From a virus, in the IMG/VR virus record IMGVR_UViG_3300025101_000081, positions 1 through 34,863 of that record: 34,863 nucleotides of DNA; one strand, given 5' to 3'. Positions 13,111 through 19,199 of this stretch are shown one piece after another (position 1 is the stretch's first letter; every line of letters starts with the position of its first letter). The notes beneath the pieces are model-generated. The model did no database searches. It was not told the origin of the DNA and saw nothing but the letters and a program-made list of their open reading frames with translations. The position numbers were made by a program, and so were the translations under genes.

Positions 13111-13823
13111 ACCCTTATGAAAAACTATTTCAACGGAAGCGAAAGTGGACTCCCGTTAAACCTACAAAAGGAAAACTACTTGAAGGTAGTGAAGAAGCCA
13201 TCTACCGTGCTCTGGCAATACGCCATATGGAGCTACCTGTCGGTGCCTTCATCACGGAAACTCTTAGTAAAGAAGTTCCCGAAATTGCTAGACTACTTCT
13301 CGAAGACAATGTAAAAGATGAGGAGCGACATGACGTTGCTCTCAACTACATTGCTGATGTCCACGGACTAGATGAGAAGGCAGAAAGAGAAGCAAAACTT
13401 TTACGTGATGCTTGGATAGCTCACCCAGACCACACCATATTAAAAGCATTAGTAGCAGAACGTGCAATCTTCTTTGTTATACTCCCTTTTAATCGTTTTT
13501 GTGGTGATGCAGCTCTTAGAACCGTATCGGCTGATATATCCAGAGATGAGCAGATCCACGTGGCTTGCAATAGCCTCGTATGTGCTGATATGGGTTTACG
13601 CCCTAGTCCTTCTTTGGATAAACTTAGAAAAGCTACAATTAATTGGATCTTTGAACCGCTAAAACACAAAGCAGACAACAAACATTTAAGCAGAAAATTT
13701 TGGACAGATTGTAGTGATCGTCTAATGTATGAGGGTAAAGCCCCAGAACTTTCTGACACTAAGCGAGCACGTATGCCCGCATTTTTTGAACATGCAAACA
13801 CCAACTTACCACAGTACTCTTGA
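13107..13823 (+). CDS. nrdB: Ribonucleotide reductase class I beta (radical) subunit, divergent
   Basis: Ferritin-fold subunit that generates the oxidant used by alpha. It is only 238 residues, against about 340-375 for typical NrdB. Metal ligands are visible: ExxH in DEERH (Glu72, His75), Glu118 in AERAIFF, and ExxH in RDEQIH (Glu148, His151); the first ligand is probably Glu42. The position matching E. coli Tyr122 is Leu79, so a classical tyrosyl radical at that site is unlikely and a metal-based oxidant (as in subclasses Ic or Id) is more plausible. Tyr near the C-terminus (LPQYS) could serve radical transfer. It is coupled to alpha by an ATGA overlap. Confidence 0.82.
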   Translation: MNPYEKLFQRKRKWTPVKPTKGKLLEGSEEAIYRALAIRHMELPVGAFITETLSKEVPEIARLLLEDNVKDEERHDVALNYIADVHGLDEKAEREAKLLRDAWIAHPDHTILKALVAERAIFFVILPFNRFCGDAALRTVSADISRDEQIHVACNSLVCADMGLRPSPSLDKLRKATINWIFEPLKHKADNKHLSRKFWTDCSDRLMYEGKAPELSDTKRARMPAFFEHANTNLPQYS

Positions 13824-13974
13824 CTGGGGACGCATCGAGAAGATCGTTGATGAACTCGAACAGCAGTTTCCAGATAAGTTTCCAGACCACAACCTATCAG
13901 AGAAAGCAATATCTTATAGGGCTGGTCAATTATCAATCATAAGATTATTAAAAAATAAAATTAAAGGAGAATAA
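13792..13974 (+). CDS. Small hypothetical protein before portal module
   Basis: A 60-residue protein: MQTPTYHSTLDWGRIEKIVDELEQQFPDKF, then a helical C-terminus rich in Ile and Lys. It is not recognised, though similar short DELEQQFPDK proteins are familiar from T7-like cyanophages. An upstream ATG at 13729 would add 21 residues wholly inside the beta-subunit gene; I prefer 13792. An AAAGGAGA ribosome-binding sequence near its 3' end serves the next gene. Confidence 0.6.
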   Translation: MQTPTYHSTLDWGRIEKIVDELEQQFPDKFPDHNLSEKAISYRAGQLSIIRLLKNKIKGE

Positions 13975-13976
13975 TT

Positions 13977-14318
13977 ATGTGTGTCGGCCCTATAGCTAAC
14001 CTCTTCGGAGGAGGTAGATCAACCCCAGCTGCCCCACCAACACCAGCCCCACCAACTACACCGCCACCCCCAATGCCAATACAACAGGCACCTACACCAT
14101 TACCAGACGCTCCAACACCAGTGCCCATCTCTGAAGATGAGACAAAAAGAAAAGCAAAAGTAACAGCTAAGAAAGTTGCTAAGAAAGGTAGAGGACAAGC
14201 AGGTACTTCTCGTTTAGCAACTAAGAAACCAACCACTGGTGGACTTAGAGGTATACAAACTGGACAAGGTACCAACACAGGAAGCGGTGGTAGCGGTAGT
14301 AGTGGAGGAAGTTATTAA
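13977..14318 (+). CDS. Proline-rich, Lys-rich virion-associated protein
   Basis: A 113-residue low-complexity protein with three zones: MCVGPIANLFGGG, a Pro/Ala/Thr-rich stretch (residues about 15-50), a Lys-rich stretch (KRKAKVTAKKVAKKGRG), and a Gly/Ser-rich tail ending GGSY. It sits just upstream of the portal gene, where many podoviruses encode a similar short Pro-rich protein of unknown, probably structural, function. A good ribosome-binding site (AAAGGAGA) precedes the ATG. The stop overlaps the portal start (TAATG). Confidence 0.75.
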   Translation: MCVGPIANLFGGGRSTPAAPPTPAPPTTPPPPMPIQQAPTPLPDAPTPVPISEDETKRKAKVTAKKVAKKGRGQAGTSRLATKKPTTGGLRGIQTGQGTNTGSGGSGSSGGSY

Positions 14319-15901
14319 TGAAGAAGGCACGGCAAAGATACAATGAGTTATCTAGTCACCGTGAACAATTCCTTGAAGTAGCATATGAGTGTGCGGAACT
14401 AACTATTCCCACACTTATCATGCGTAATGAAACTAATAATTACCAGTCATTCGTAACACCTTGGCAATCAGTTGGAGCCAAAGGAGTCACCACATTAAGT
14501 TCAAAACTTATGCTAGGTCTTCTACCTCCGTCTACAAGTTTCTTTAAGTTACAGCTTGATGATTCTAAGTTAGGTGTAGAGATACCTCCAGAAGCAAAGA
14601 GTGAATTAGATTTATCTTTTGCTAAGATAGAACGTATGATAATGGAAAGCATTGCTGCCTCTACAGATAGAGTACAGATCTTTGCAGCATTAAAACATTT
14701 AGTTGTTACAGGAAACGCTTTAGTATATATGAATAAAGAGGGTATGAAAGTATATCCTTTAAATAGATATTGTGTAGAGCGTGATGGGAACGGTGAGGTA
14801 ATAGAAATAATTACCAAAGAAAAAGTAAATAAAAAGATATTAGGGTTACCAGAAGTTGACGATGACAACAGCGTTAATGATGAGAGCTCTGACGACTACA
14901 GCGGTAGTAAGGATGTAGACGTGTACACTTGTGTTAAGAGAACTGACAAAGGTTGGCACTGGCATCAAGAAGCTAAGGACATGATACTACCAGACAGTGT
15001 AGGTAAAGCTCCTTTAGATAAATCCCCTTGGCTCCCCCTCCGTTTTGTTACGGTGGACGGAGAGGACTACGGACGTTCTAGAGTAGAGGAGTTCCTTGGG
15101 GACTTAAAATCTTTAGAGGCATTGATGCAAGCTCTTGTTGAGGGCAGTGCAGCAGCAGCTAAAGTTGTCTTTACGGTATCACCTTCAGCTACAACAAAAC
15201 CATCATCCCTTGCTAACGCAGGTAATGGAGCTATCATACAGGGTAGACCAGATGATGTTGGAGTAGTGCAGGTAGGTAAGACAGCTGATTTTCAGACAGC
15301 GTTTCAACTTGTTAACGTATTAGAAAGAAGATTAGCAGAAGCCTTCTTAGTATTAACTGTACGACAATCAGAAAGAACTACAGCAGAAGAAGTAAGGATG
15401 ACTCAGATGGAGTTAGAACGTCAGCTTGGCGGTCTCTTCAGTTTGTTAACGACTGAGTTTTTAATACCTTACCTTAAACGTAAGATGCACACGCTAACTA
15501 AATCTAAACAGATTCCTAGCGTACCCTCTAATCTAGTTAAACCTACCATAGTTGCAGGTATAAACGCACTAGGTAGAGGACAGGATAGAGAAGCACTTGT
15601 TCAATTCATTACAACCATAGCACAGACTATGGGGCCAGAGGCTCTTGCTCAGTATCTAAATGCTGACGAAGCAATCAAACGTCTTGCAGCTGCACAAGGT
15701 ATAGATATACTTAACCTTGTCAAGAGCATGGAAGAACGTAATGCTGAACAACAACAAGCTATGCAGGCACAGCAGATGCAGTCCCTGACTGACCAAGCTG
15801 GTCAATTAGCTGGCACTCCTTTAATGGATCCATCTAAAAATCCAGAAATCACTGATGCAATTAACACAATGACAACTGGTAATGTACCACAACCACAGTA
15901 A
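14318..15901 (+). CDS. Portal (head-tail connector) protein, T7 gp8-like
   Basis: A 527-residue portal protein (T7 gp8 is 536). It forms the dodecameric ring at one capsid vertex through which DNA is packaged and ejected and to which the tail attaches. Family traits include the N-terminal REQFLEVAYECAELTIP, the segment TPWQSVGAKGVTTLSSKLM, SRVEEFLGDLKSLEALMQALVEGSAAAAKV, and ERTTAEEVRMTQMELERQLGG, followed by a Gln-rich C-terminus. Confidence 0.96.
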   Translation: MKKARQRYNELSSHREQFLEVAYECAELTIPTLIMRNETNNYQSFVTPWQSVGAKGVTTLSSKLMLGLLPPSTSFFKLQLDDSKLGVEIPPEAKSELDLSFAKIERMIMESIAASTDRVQIFAALKHLVVTGNALVYMNKEGMKVYPLNRYCVERDGNGEVIEIITKEKVNKKILGLPEVDDDNSVNDESSDDYSGSKDVDVYTCVKRTDKGWHWHQEAKDMILPDSVGKAPLDKSPWLPLRFVTVDGEDYGRSRVEEFLGDLKSLEALMQALVEGSAAAAKVVFTVSPSATTKPSSLANAGNGAIIQGRPDDVGVVQVGKTADFQTAFQLVNVLERRLAEAFLVLTVRQSERTTAEEVRMTQMELERQLGGLFSLLTTEFLIPYLKRKMHTLTKSKQIPSVPSNLVKPTIVAGINALGRGQDREALVQFITTIAQTMGPEALAQYLNADEAIKRLAAAQGIDILNLVKSMEERNAEQQQAMQAQQMQSLTDQAGQLAGTPLMDPSKNPEITDAINTMTTGNVPQPQ

Positions 15902-15903
15902 TT

Positions 15904-16752
15904 ATGGCAGAAACAATACGCTACGACACATCTGAAGATCCTGTAGTAGCACAAGAAGTAGCAGAGAAAGAGGCTGAGTCTTTAAAGATTGGCGAAGAAC
16001 TTATGCAGAAGCAAGATAAAATGCTTGCTGGAAAGTATAAGAGTGCCGAAGAATTAGAGTCAGCATACATAGAACTGCAAAAGAAACTAGGAGAAACTCC
16101 TACAAGTAAGGCTGAAGATACTGCAGAACCAGAAACAGAGTATCAAATGTATTCTGATGATGGCTCTGTTAACTATGAAACAGCTAACGAATTGTATGGT
16201 GAACAACTAGGTAATACATTTAAAGATAATGGCATAGATCCATTTGCAATGAACAAACATTTTGCAGAGAACAATGGTACTTTGTCTGACGAAATGTATG
16301 ACCAACTAGGTAATGCTGGTTTAAACAAACAGTTGGTAGACTCATATCTGAATGGTTTACGTGGTGAGCTAGGTTATGAAAATGCACAACCAACCTTAAG
16401 TGATGTAGAAATCAACGAGGTAAAGGCAATAGCCAATGGAGAGGAGGGATATAATTTACTTATGGAATGGGCTAGCAATAACTTAGAGAAAGAAGACATA
16501 CAAAATTATGATAGTGTGTTAGCCACAGGAAATAAGACAGCTATAAAATTTGCAGTGAAAGCACTTATGGGACAGTATGAAGATGCCAACGGACGTGATT
16601 CTAAAATAGTTACTGGTAAACAATCACCTCAAGAGACTTACAGAAGTATGGCAGAGGTTGTAAGAGATATGAATAAACCAGAGTACACATCTGATGAAGC
16701 GTTCAGAGATGATGTCATTAGAAAACTATCCGCATCAAACTTAAAAGTATAG
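15904..16752 (+). CDS. Scaffolding protein, T7 gp9-like
   Basis: A 282-residue acidic protein between portal and capsid, the T7 gene 9 position. The N-terminus is a long Glu-rich coiled-coil-like region (EVAEKEAESLKIGEELMQKQDK), followed by KYKSAEELESAYIELQKKLG, a motif common to podovirus scaffolds. The C-terminal part holds basic residues that in this family contact capsid protein. It guides capsid assembly and leaves the mature head. Followed by AGGAG, the ribosome-binding site of the next small gene. Confidence 0.92.
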   Translation: MAETIRYDTSEDPVVAQEVAEKEAESLKIGEELMQKQDKMLAGKYKSAEELESAYIELQKKLGETPTSKAEDTAEPETEYQMYSDDGSVNYETANELYGEQLGNTFKDNGIDPFAMNKHFAENNGTLSDEMYDQLGNAGLNKQLVDSYLNGLRGELGYENAQPTLSDVEINEVKAIANGEEGYNLLMEWASNNLEKEDIQNYDSVLATGNKTAIKFAVKALMGQYEDANGRDSKIVTGKQSPQETYRSMAEVVRDMNKPEYTSDEAFRDDVIRKLSASNLKV

Positions 16753-16762
16753 GAGATTAATC

Positions 16763-16909
16763 ATGCCAATGGGTAAGGGGACTTACGGAAGTAAGAAAGG
16801 TAGACCAGCAAAAAAAGGCAACGGTGCTAAAAAGTTAATGGCTAAAAACCCAAAGATACCACCAAAAGTAGCTAAAGCCATTGCTAAAAACATGAAGAAA
16901 AAAAAGTGA
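16763..16909 (+). CDS. 48-residue lysine-rich miniprotein 1
   Basis: MPMGKGTYGSKKGRP followed by a Lys/Ala-rich tail ending KKKK. Strongly basic with almost no acidic residues. Proteins opening MPMGKGTYGSK are frequent in marine phages, always small and unannotated. An AGGAG ribosome-binding site (16751-16755) precedes the ATG. It is the first of five such genes between scaffold and hli. A DNA- or RNA-binding, condensation-like role would fit the charge but is inference. Confidence 0.75.
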   Translation: MPMGKGTYGSKKGRPAKKGNGAKKLMAKNPKIPPKVAKAIAKNMKKKK

Positions 16910-16934
16910 TGAAGCCCTGTACGTGTAAACATAA

Positions 16935-17084
16935 ATGAAACTAACTACTCGCCAACAGAATACTTTAAAAAAACATTCTGAACATCACTCTGCAAAGCAC
17001 ATGGCTTTTATGAAAAGATTGATGAGGCAAGGTGTCTCATTCTCACAGGCACATAAGAGGGCACAAGCCAAGGTAGGTAAGTAA
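16935..17084 (+). CDS. 49-residue basic miniprotein 2
   Basis: Begins MKLTTRQQNTLKKHSEHHSA and contains HMAFMKRLMRQGVSFSQAHK with a basic C-terminus. The pattern TxRQxNTLKKHS..H...HM..M..LM..G.SF..AH is one I know from many marine phages, with no assigned function. It is rich in His, Lys and Arg. Its stop overlaps the next start (TAATG). Confidence 0.75.
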   Translation: MKLTTRQQNTLKKHSEHHSAKHMAFMKRLMRQGVSFSQAHKRAQAKVGK

Positions 17085-17332
17085 TGCCTAAGAAAAAAAG
17101 TGTTAGCTTGTCTCTAGGTAGAGGTGAGAAATCCCGTAAGGGTGGTCTTACTGCTAAAGGTAGGGCTAAATATAATCGTGCAACTGGTTCTAAACTTAAG
17201 GCTCCACAACCTCAAGGAGGTGCACGTAAGCGTTCTTTCTGTGCCCGTATGAAGGGTAACAAAGGGCCAATGAAAGACAGCAAGGGTAGACCTACAAGGA
17301 AAGCTCTTGCATTACGAAGATGGAAATGTTAA
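17084..17332 (+). CDS. 82-residue basic protein (DUF6321-like)
   Basis: Contains GGLTAKGRAKYNRATGS, LKAPQPQG, KRSFCARM and GPMKDSKGRPTRKALALRRW, ending KC. This block order is the DUF6321 pattern that I recall from phage proteins. Very basic, with two Cys. The function is unknown; proximity to head genes suggests a virion or packaging role. Confidence 0.8.
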   Translation: MPKKKSVSLSLGRGEKSRKGGLTAKGRAKYNRATGSKLKAPQPQGGARKRSFCARMKGNKGPMKDSKGRPTRKALALRRWKC

Positions 17333-17334
17333 TC

Positions 17335-17385
17335 ATGCCAAAGAAAAAGAAAAAGTCTAAACCAACAAAGAAAAAGGGGTACTAA
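17335..17385 (+). CDS. 16-residue lysine-rich micro-ORF
   Basis: MPKKKKKSKPTKKKGY: ten Lys in 16 residues. It fills the gap between two other basic miniproteins and shares their start style (ATGCC). It may be a real micropeptide or a chance ORF in a Lys-rich region. Confidence 0.35.
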   Translation: MPKKKKKSKPTKKKGY

Positions 17386-17386
17386 C

Positions 17387-17548
17387 ATGGCTGCCAAGAG
17401 AGGACTTTATGCAAACATCCACGCCAAACGTAAGCGTATCAAAGCTGGCTCTGGTGAGAAGATGAGAAAACCAGGGAGCAAAGGAGCTCCCACCGCTGCC
17501 AATTTTAGAAGGTCAGCAAAAACCGCAAAAAAACGTAAAAAGAAATGA
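17387..17548 (+). CDS. 53-residue basic miniprotein 5
   Basis: MAAKRGLYANIHAKRKRIKA, then GEKMRKPGSKGAPTAANF and a terminal run of Lys/Arg. The motif RGLYANIHAKRKRI..GSGE.MR.PG..GAPTA is familiar from phage proteins; function unknown. The stop overlaps the hli start (ATGA), linking this cassette to the photosynthesis genes. Confidence 0.78.
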   Translation: MAAKRGLYANIHAKRKRIKAGSGEKMRKPGSKGAPTAANFRRSAKTAKKRKKK

Positions 17549-17676
17549 CACACAACCACAACAATGACAAGTGGCACGTAGCTGAAGAGCTCAATGGTCG
17601 CCTTGCAATGATAGGAGTAGTAGCTGCTATAGGTACATACTTCTTTACAGGTCAGATTATACCTGGAATTTTATAA
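17545..17676 (+). CDS. hli: High-light-inducible protein (Hli/HLIP)
   Basis: A 43-residue thylakoid membrane protein with one chlorophyll-binding helix. The signature AEELNGRLAMIGVVAAIG gives the ELNGR-AM-G motif, where Glu and Asn or Arg of the helix ligate and orient chlorophyll, followed by a hydrophobic helix and GQIIPGIL. Hli proteins protect photosystem II from excess light and assist D1 repair. It lies directly upstream of psbA, so the pair is probably co-expressed to keep host photosynthesis running during infection. It is coupled to the preceding basic gene by ATGA. Confidence 0.95.
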   Translation: MTHNHNNDKWHVAEELNGRLAMIGVVAAIGTYFFTGQIIPGIL

Positions 17677-17681
17677 TCAAC

Positions 17682-17720
17682 ATGCTCCCATAAGAGGTCG
17701 GCTCTAGCTGGTGGGAGCAT
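17682..17720 (+). other. Hairpin between hli and psbA
   Basis: A perfect 9-bp stem ATGCTCCCA (17682-17690) / TGGGAGCAT (17712-17720) around a 21-nt loop that can form an inner AGAG/CTCT stem. No T tract follows, so an mRNA processing or stability hairpin that separates the hli and psbA messages is more likely than an intrinsic terminator. The next 32 nt to the psbA ATG are A/T-rich. Confidence 0.6.
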
Positions 17721-17752
17721 TATAACCTCGTACATTTTACATATTTATACAC

Positions 17753-18787
17753 ATGGCTGCAATCTCATTACAAAGAGAAACAACCAATAAGTGGCAAGAG
17801 TTATGTAAGTGGGTTACAAGCACAGACAACAGACTATACGTTGGTTGGTTCGGTGTACTTATGATCCCTGCATTACTTACAGCTGCAACCTGTTTTATTA
17901 TCGCCTTCATAGCTGCTCCACCTGTTGACATAGACGGGATACGTGAACCAGTTTCTGGCTCTCTACTCTATGGAAACAACATCATCTCTGGGGCAATCGT
18001 CCCGTCATCAAACGCAATCGGTCTGCACTTCTACCCAATCTGGGAGGCTGCAACCATTGACGAATGGCTCTACAATGGTGGGCCATACCAACTTATCGTA
18101 TTCCATTTCCTCATCGGTGTCTCTGCTTATATGGGACGACAATGGGAACTTAGTTACAGATTAGGTATGAGACCTTGGATAGCAGTAGCATACTCAGCTC
18201 CAGTCTCAGCAGCCTTTGCTGTATTTCTTGTCTACCCTTTCGGGCAGGGGAGTTTCAGTGATGGTATGCCTCTTGGTATTTCTGGTACTTTTAATTTCAT
18301 GTTTGTATTCCAAGCCGAACACAATATCCTTATGCACCCGTTCCATATGCTCGGTGTTCTTGGGGTATTCGGTGGTTCTCTTGCCTCTGCTATGCACGGA
18401 AGTCTTGTTACTTCTTCTCTTATCAAGGAGACAACTGCATTGGAAGCTCAGAACTATGGTTACAAATTTGGACAGGAAGAGGAGACATATAACATCGTTG
18501 CAGCTCACGGCTACTTCGGACGTTTACTTTTCCAATATGCAAGTTTTAACAATTCTCGCTCTCTACACTTCTTTCTGGCTGTTCTCCCCGTGGTTGGCAT
18601 ATGGTTTACCTCTATGGGTATAGCTACTATGGCATTTAACTTAAACGGTTTCAACTTCAACCAATCAGTTGTTGATGCAAACGGGAAGGTTATTCCCACA
18701 TGGGCTGACATAGTTAACAGACAGAACCTTGGATTCGAGGTAATGCACGAGCGTAACGCACATAATTTTCCACTAGACCTTGCATAG
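17753..18787 (+). CDS. psbA: Photosystem II reaction-centre protein D1
   Basis: Full D1 core in standard residue register: Tyr161 (redox Tyr), Asp170, Glu189, His190, His198, His215, Ser264, His272, His332, Glu333, His337, Asp342 and Ala344. All manganese-cluster, P680 and QB ligands are therefore present, and five membrane helices are evident. Residue 130 is Gln, the low-light D1 form. The protein stops at Ala344 (PLDLA), so it lacks the C-terminal extension that host CtpA normally removes. Differences from usual sequence include ASAMHGS where FSAMHGS is typical and [10 protein letters not shown] in the D-E loop. It replaces rapidly turned-over host D1 during infection. Confidence 0.98.
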   Translation: MAAISLQRETTNKWQELCKWVTSTDNRLYVGWFGVLMIPALLTAATCFIIAFIAAPPVDIDGIREPVSGSLLYGNNIISGAIVPSSNAIGLHFYPIWEAATIDEWLYNGGPYQLIVFHFLIGVSAYMGRQWELSYRLGMRPWIAVAYSAPVSAAFAVFLVYPFGQGSFSDGMPLGISGTFNFMFVFQAEHNILMHPFHMLGVLGVFGGSLASAMHGSLVTSSLIKETTALEAQNYGYKFGQEEETYNIVAAHGYFGRLLFQYASFNNSRSLHFFLAVLPVVGIWFTSMGIATMAFNLNGFNFNQSVVDANGKVIPTWADIVNRQNLGFEVMHERNAHNFPLDLA

Positions 18788-18821
18788 ATTTACATTAATT
18801 TTAACTTTAATTACAAATCTA
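18785..18821 (+). other. Hairpin at psbA stop
   Basis: TAGATTT (18785-18791, including the stop codon) pairs with AAATCTA (18815-18821); inside, ATTAA can pair with TTAAT. It is A/T-rich and thus weak, without a T tract. It may mark a 3' processing end of the psbA message. Confidence 0.35.
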
Positions 18822-18830
18822 TTTATCATA

Positions 18831-18855
18831 GCTGGTGTCACTAGACACTGGCAGC
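18831..18855 (+). other. Hairpin upstream of candidate riboswitch
   Basis: GCTG (18831-18834) pairs with CAGC (18852-18855), and GTGTC (18835-18839) with GACAC (18844-18848) around an ACTA loop, leaving a TGG bulge. The nine base pairs lie immediately 5' of the candidate aptamer and may be part of the same folded leader. Confidence 0.45.
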
Positions 18856-18856
18856 C

Positions 18857-18924
18857 ACGTCCGTTCATCCTTCGGGACGCATGCAATCAGATCATGGAAC
18901 GGGGGTCTGATACTGAGGTATATT
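18857..18924 (+). promoter_or_regulatory. Candidate glutamine-II (Downstream-peptide) riboswitch
   Basis: The core CGTTCATCCTTCGGGACG, continuing CATGCAA (18862-18885), matches my memory of the glnA / Downstream-peptide aptamer family, which binds L-glutamine in marine cyanobacteria and cyanophages. A C(TTCG)G tetraloop closes a TCC/GGA stem. GTTC (18863-18866) can pair with GAAC (18897-18900), and ATCAGA (18886-18891) pairs with TCTGAT (18906-18911), giving a pseudoknot-capable fold. A short ORF starts at 18925, as the motif name implies. If right, translation of that peptide would respond to nitrogen status. The assignment rests on recalled consensus, not a search. Confidence 0.6.
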
Positions 18925-19026
18925 ATGACTCAAGTAGAACTACAAGCTCGTCTTAAAGAGCAGAAGGATCATGCTAGAGCTATGAAACTTAAGTATCGTG
19001 GCATCGCATATACACCAAACAGGTAA
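18925..19026 (+). CDS. 33-residue DUF4278-like downstream peptide
   Basis: MTQVELQARLKEQKDHARAM followed by KLKYRGIAYTPNR. The KLKYRG.AY motif is typical of DUF4278, a small cyanobacterial domain of unknown function. It begins directly after the candidate glutamine riboswitch. I use the ATG at 18925, not the in-frame GTG at 18835, because the upstream part would run through the structured RNA and looks random. The stop codon lies in the 5' arm of the tRNA-like hairpin. Confidence 0.7.
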   Translation: MTQVELQARLKEQKDHARAMKLKYRGIAYTPNR

Positions 19027-19061
19027 ATGGCATACAGGGAGGTTCGAGTCCTCCCTTACCT
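19021..19061 (+). other. tRNA-like hairpin (acceptor plus T-arm mimic)
   Basis: AGGTAA (19021-19026) pairs with TTACCT (19056-19061), and GGGAGG (19037-19042) with CCTCCC (19050-19055) around the loop TTCGAGT, a standard tRNA T-loop. The 10 nt between the 5' arms replace the D and anticodon arms. The result resembles a tRNA minihelix followed by A. Possible readings are an RNA processing signal, an end protector, or a relic of a host tRNA attachment site. Confidence 0.55.
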
Positions 19062-19199
19062 ATTGGCATCAGCCTCTACGGAGATACCTAATGCCGTCAT
19101 GACGGTGGGATAGACCACAACATCAGTATGAGTCTTAACTGAAACAAATAAGATTCCAACAAAACTAGATCTAGAAACGATAATTAATACCTTATAAAA
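19062..19199 (+). promoter_or_regulatory. Leader of the major capsid gene
   Basis: No gene is seen. It contains ATGCC (19091-19095), able to pair with either of two GGCAT copies (19029-19033 and 19065-19069), the 12-bp palindrome CCGTCATGACGG (19094-19105), AGACCACAACA (19112-19122, also at 161-171 and similar to the transcribed start of the T7 phi10 promoter), and the palindrome CTAGATCTAG (19165-19174). A phage promoter for the capsid gene is expected here by analogy with T7, but I cannot define one. Confidence 0.4.

Noticed and set aside
13961-14278. Antisense 105-codon ORF rich in Gly, Ala and Val
   Set aside because: It is the complement of the proline-rich and lysine-rich repeats of the + strand gene.
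18206-18508. Antisense ORFs within psbA
   Set aside because: They mirror a highly conserved coding gene, have low-complexity or unrelated composition, and show no start context.
18835-19026. 63-codon frame from GTG at 18835
   Set aside because: Its first 30 codons run through the hairpin and the candidate riboswitch and look random; the ATG at 18925 gives the conserved part.
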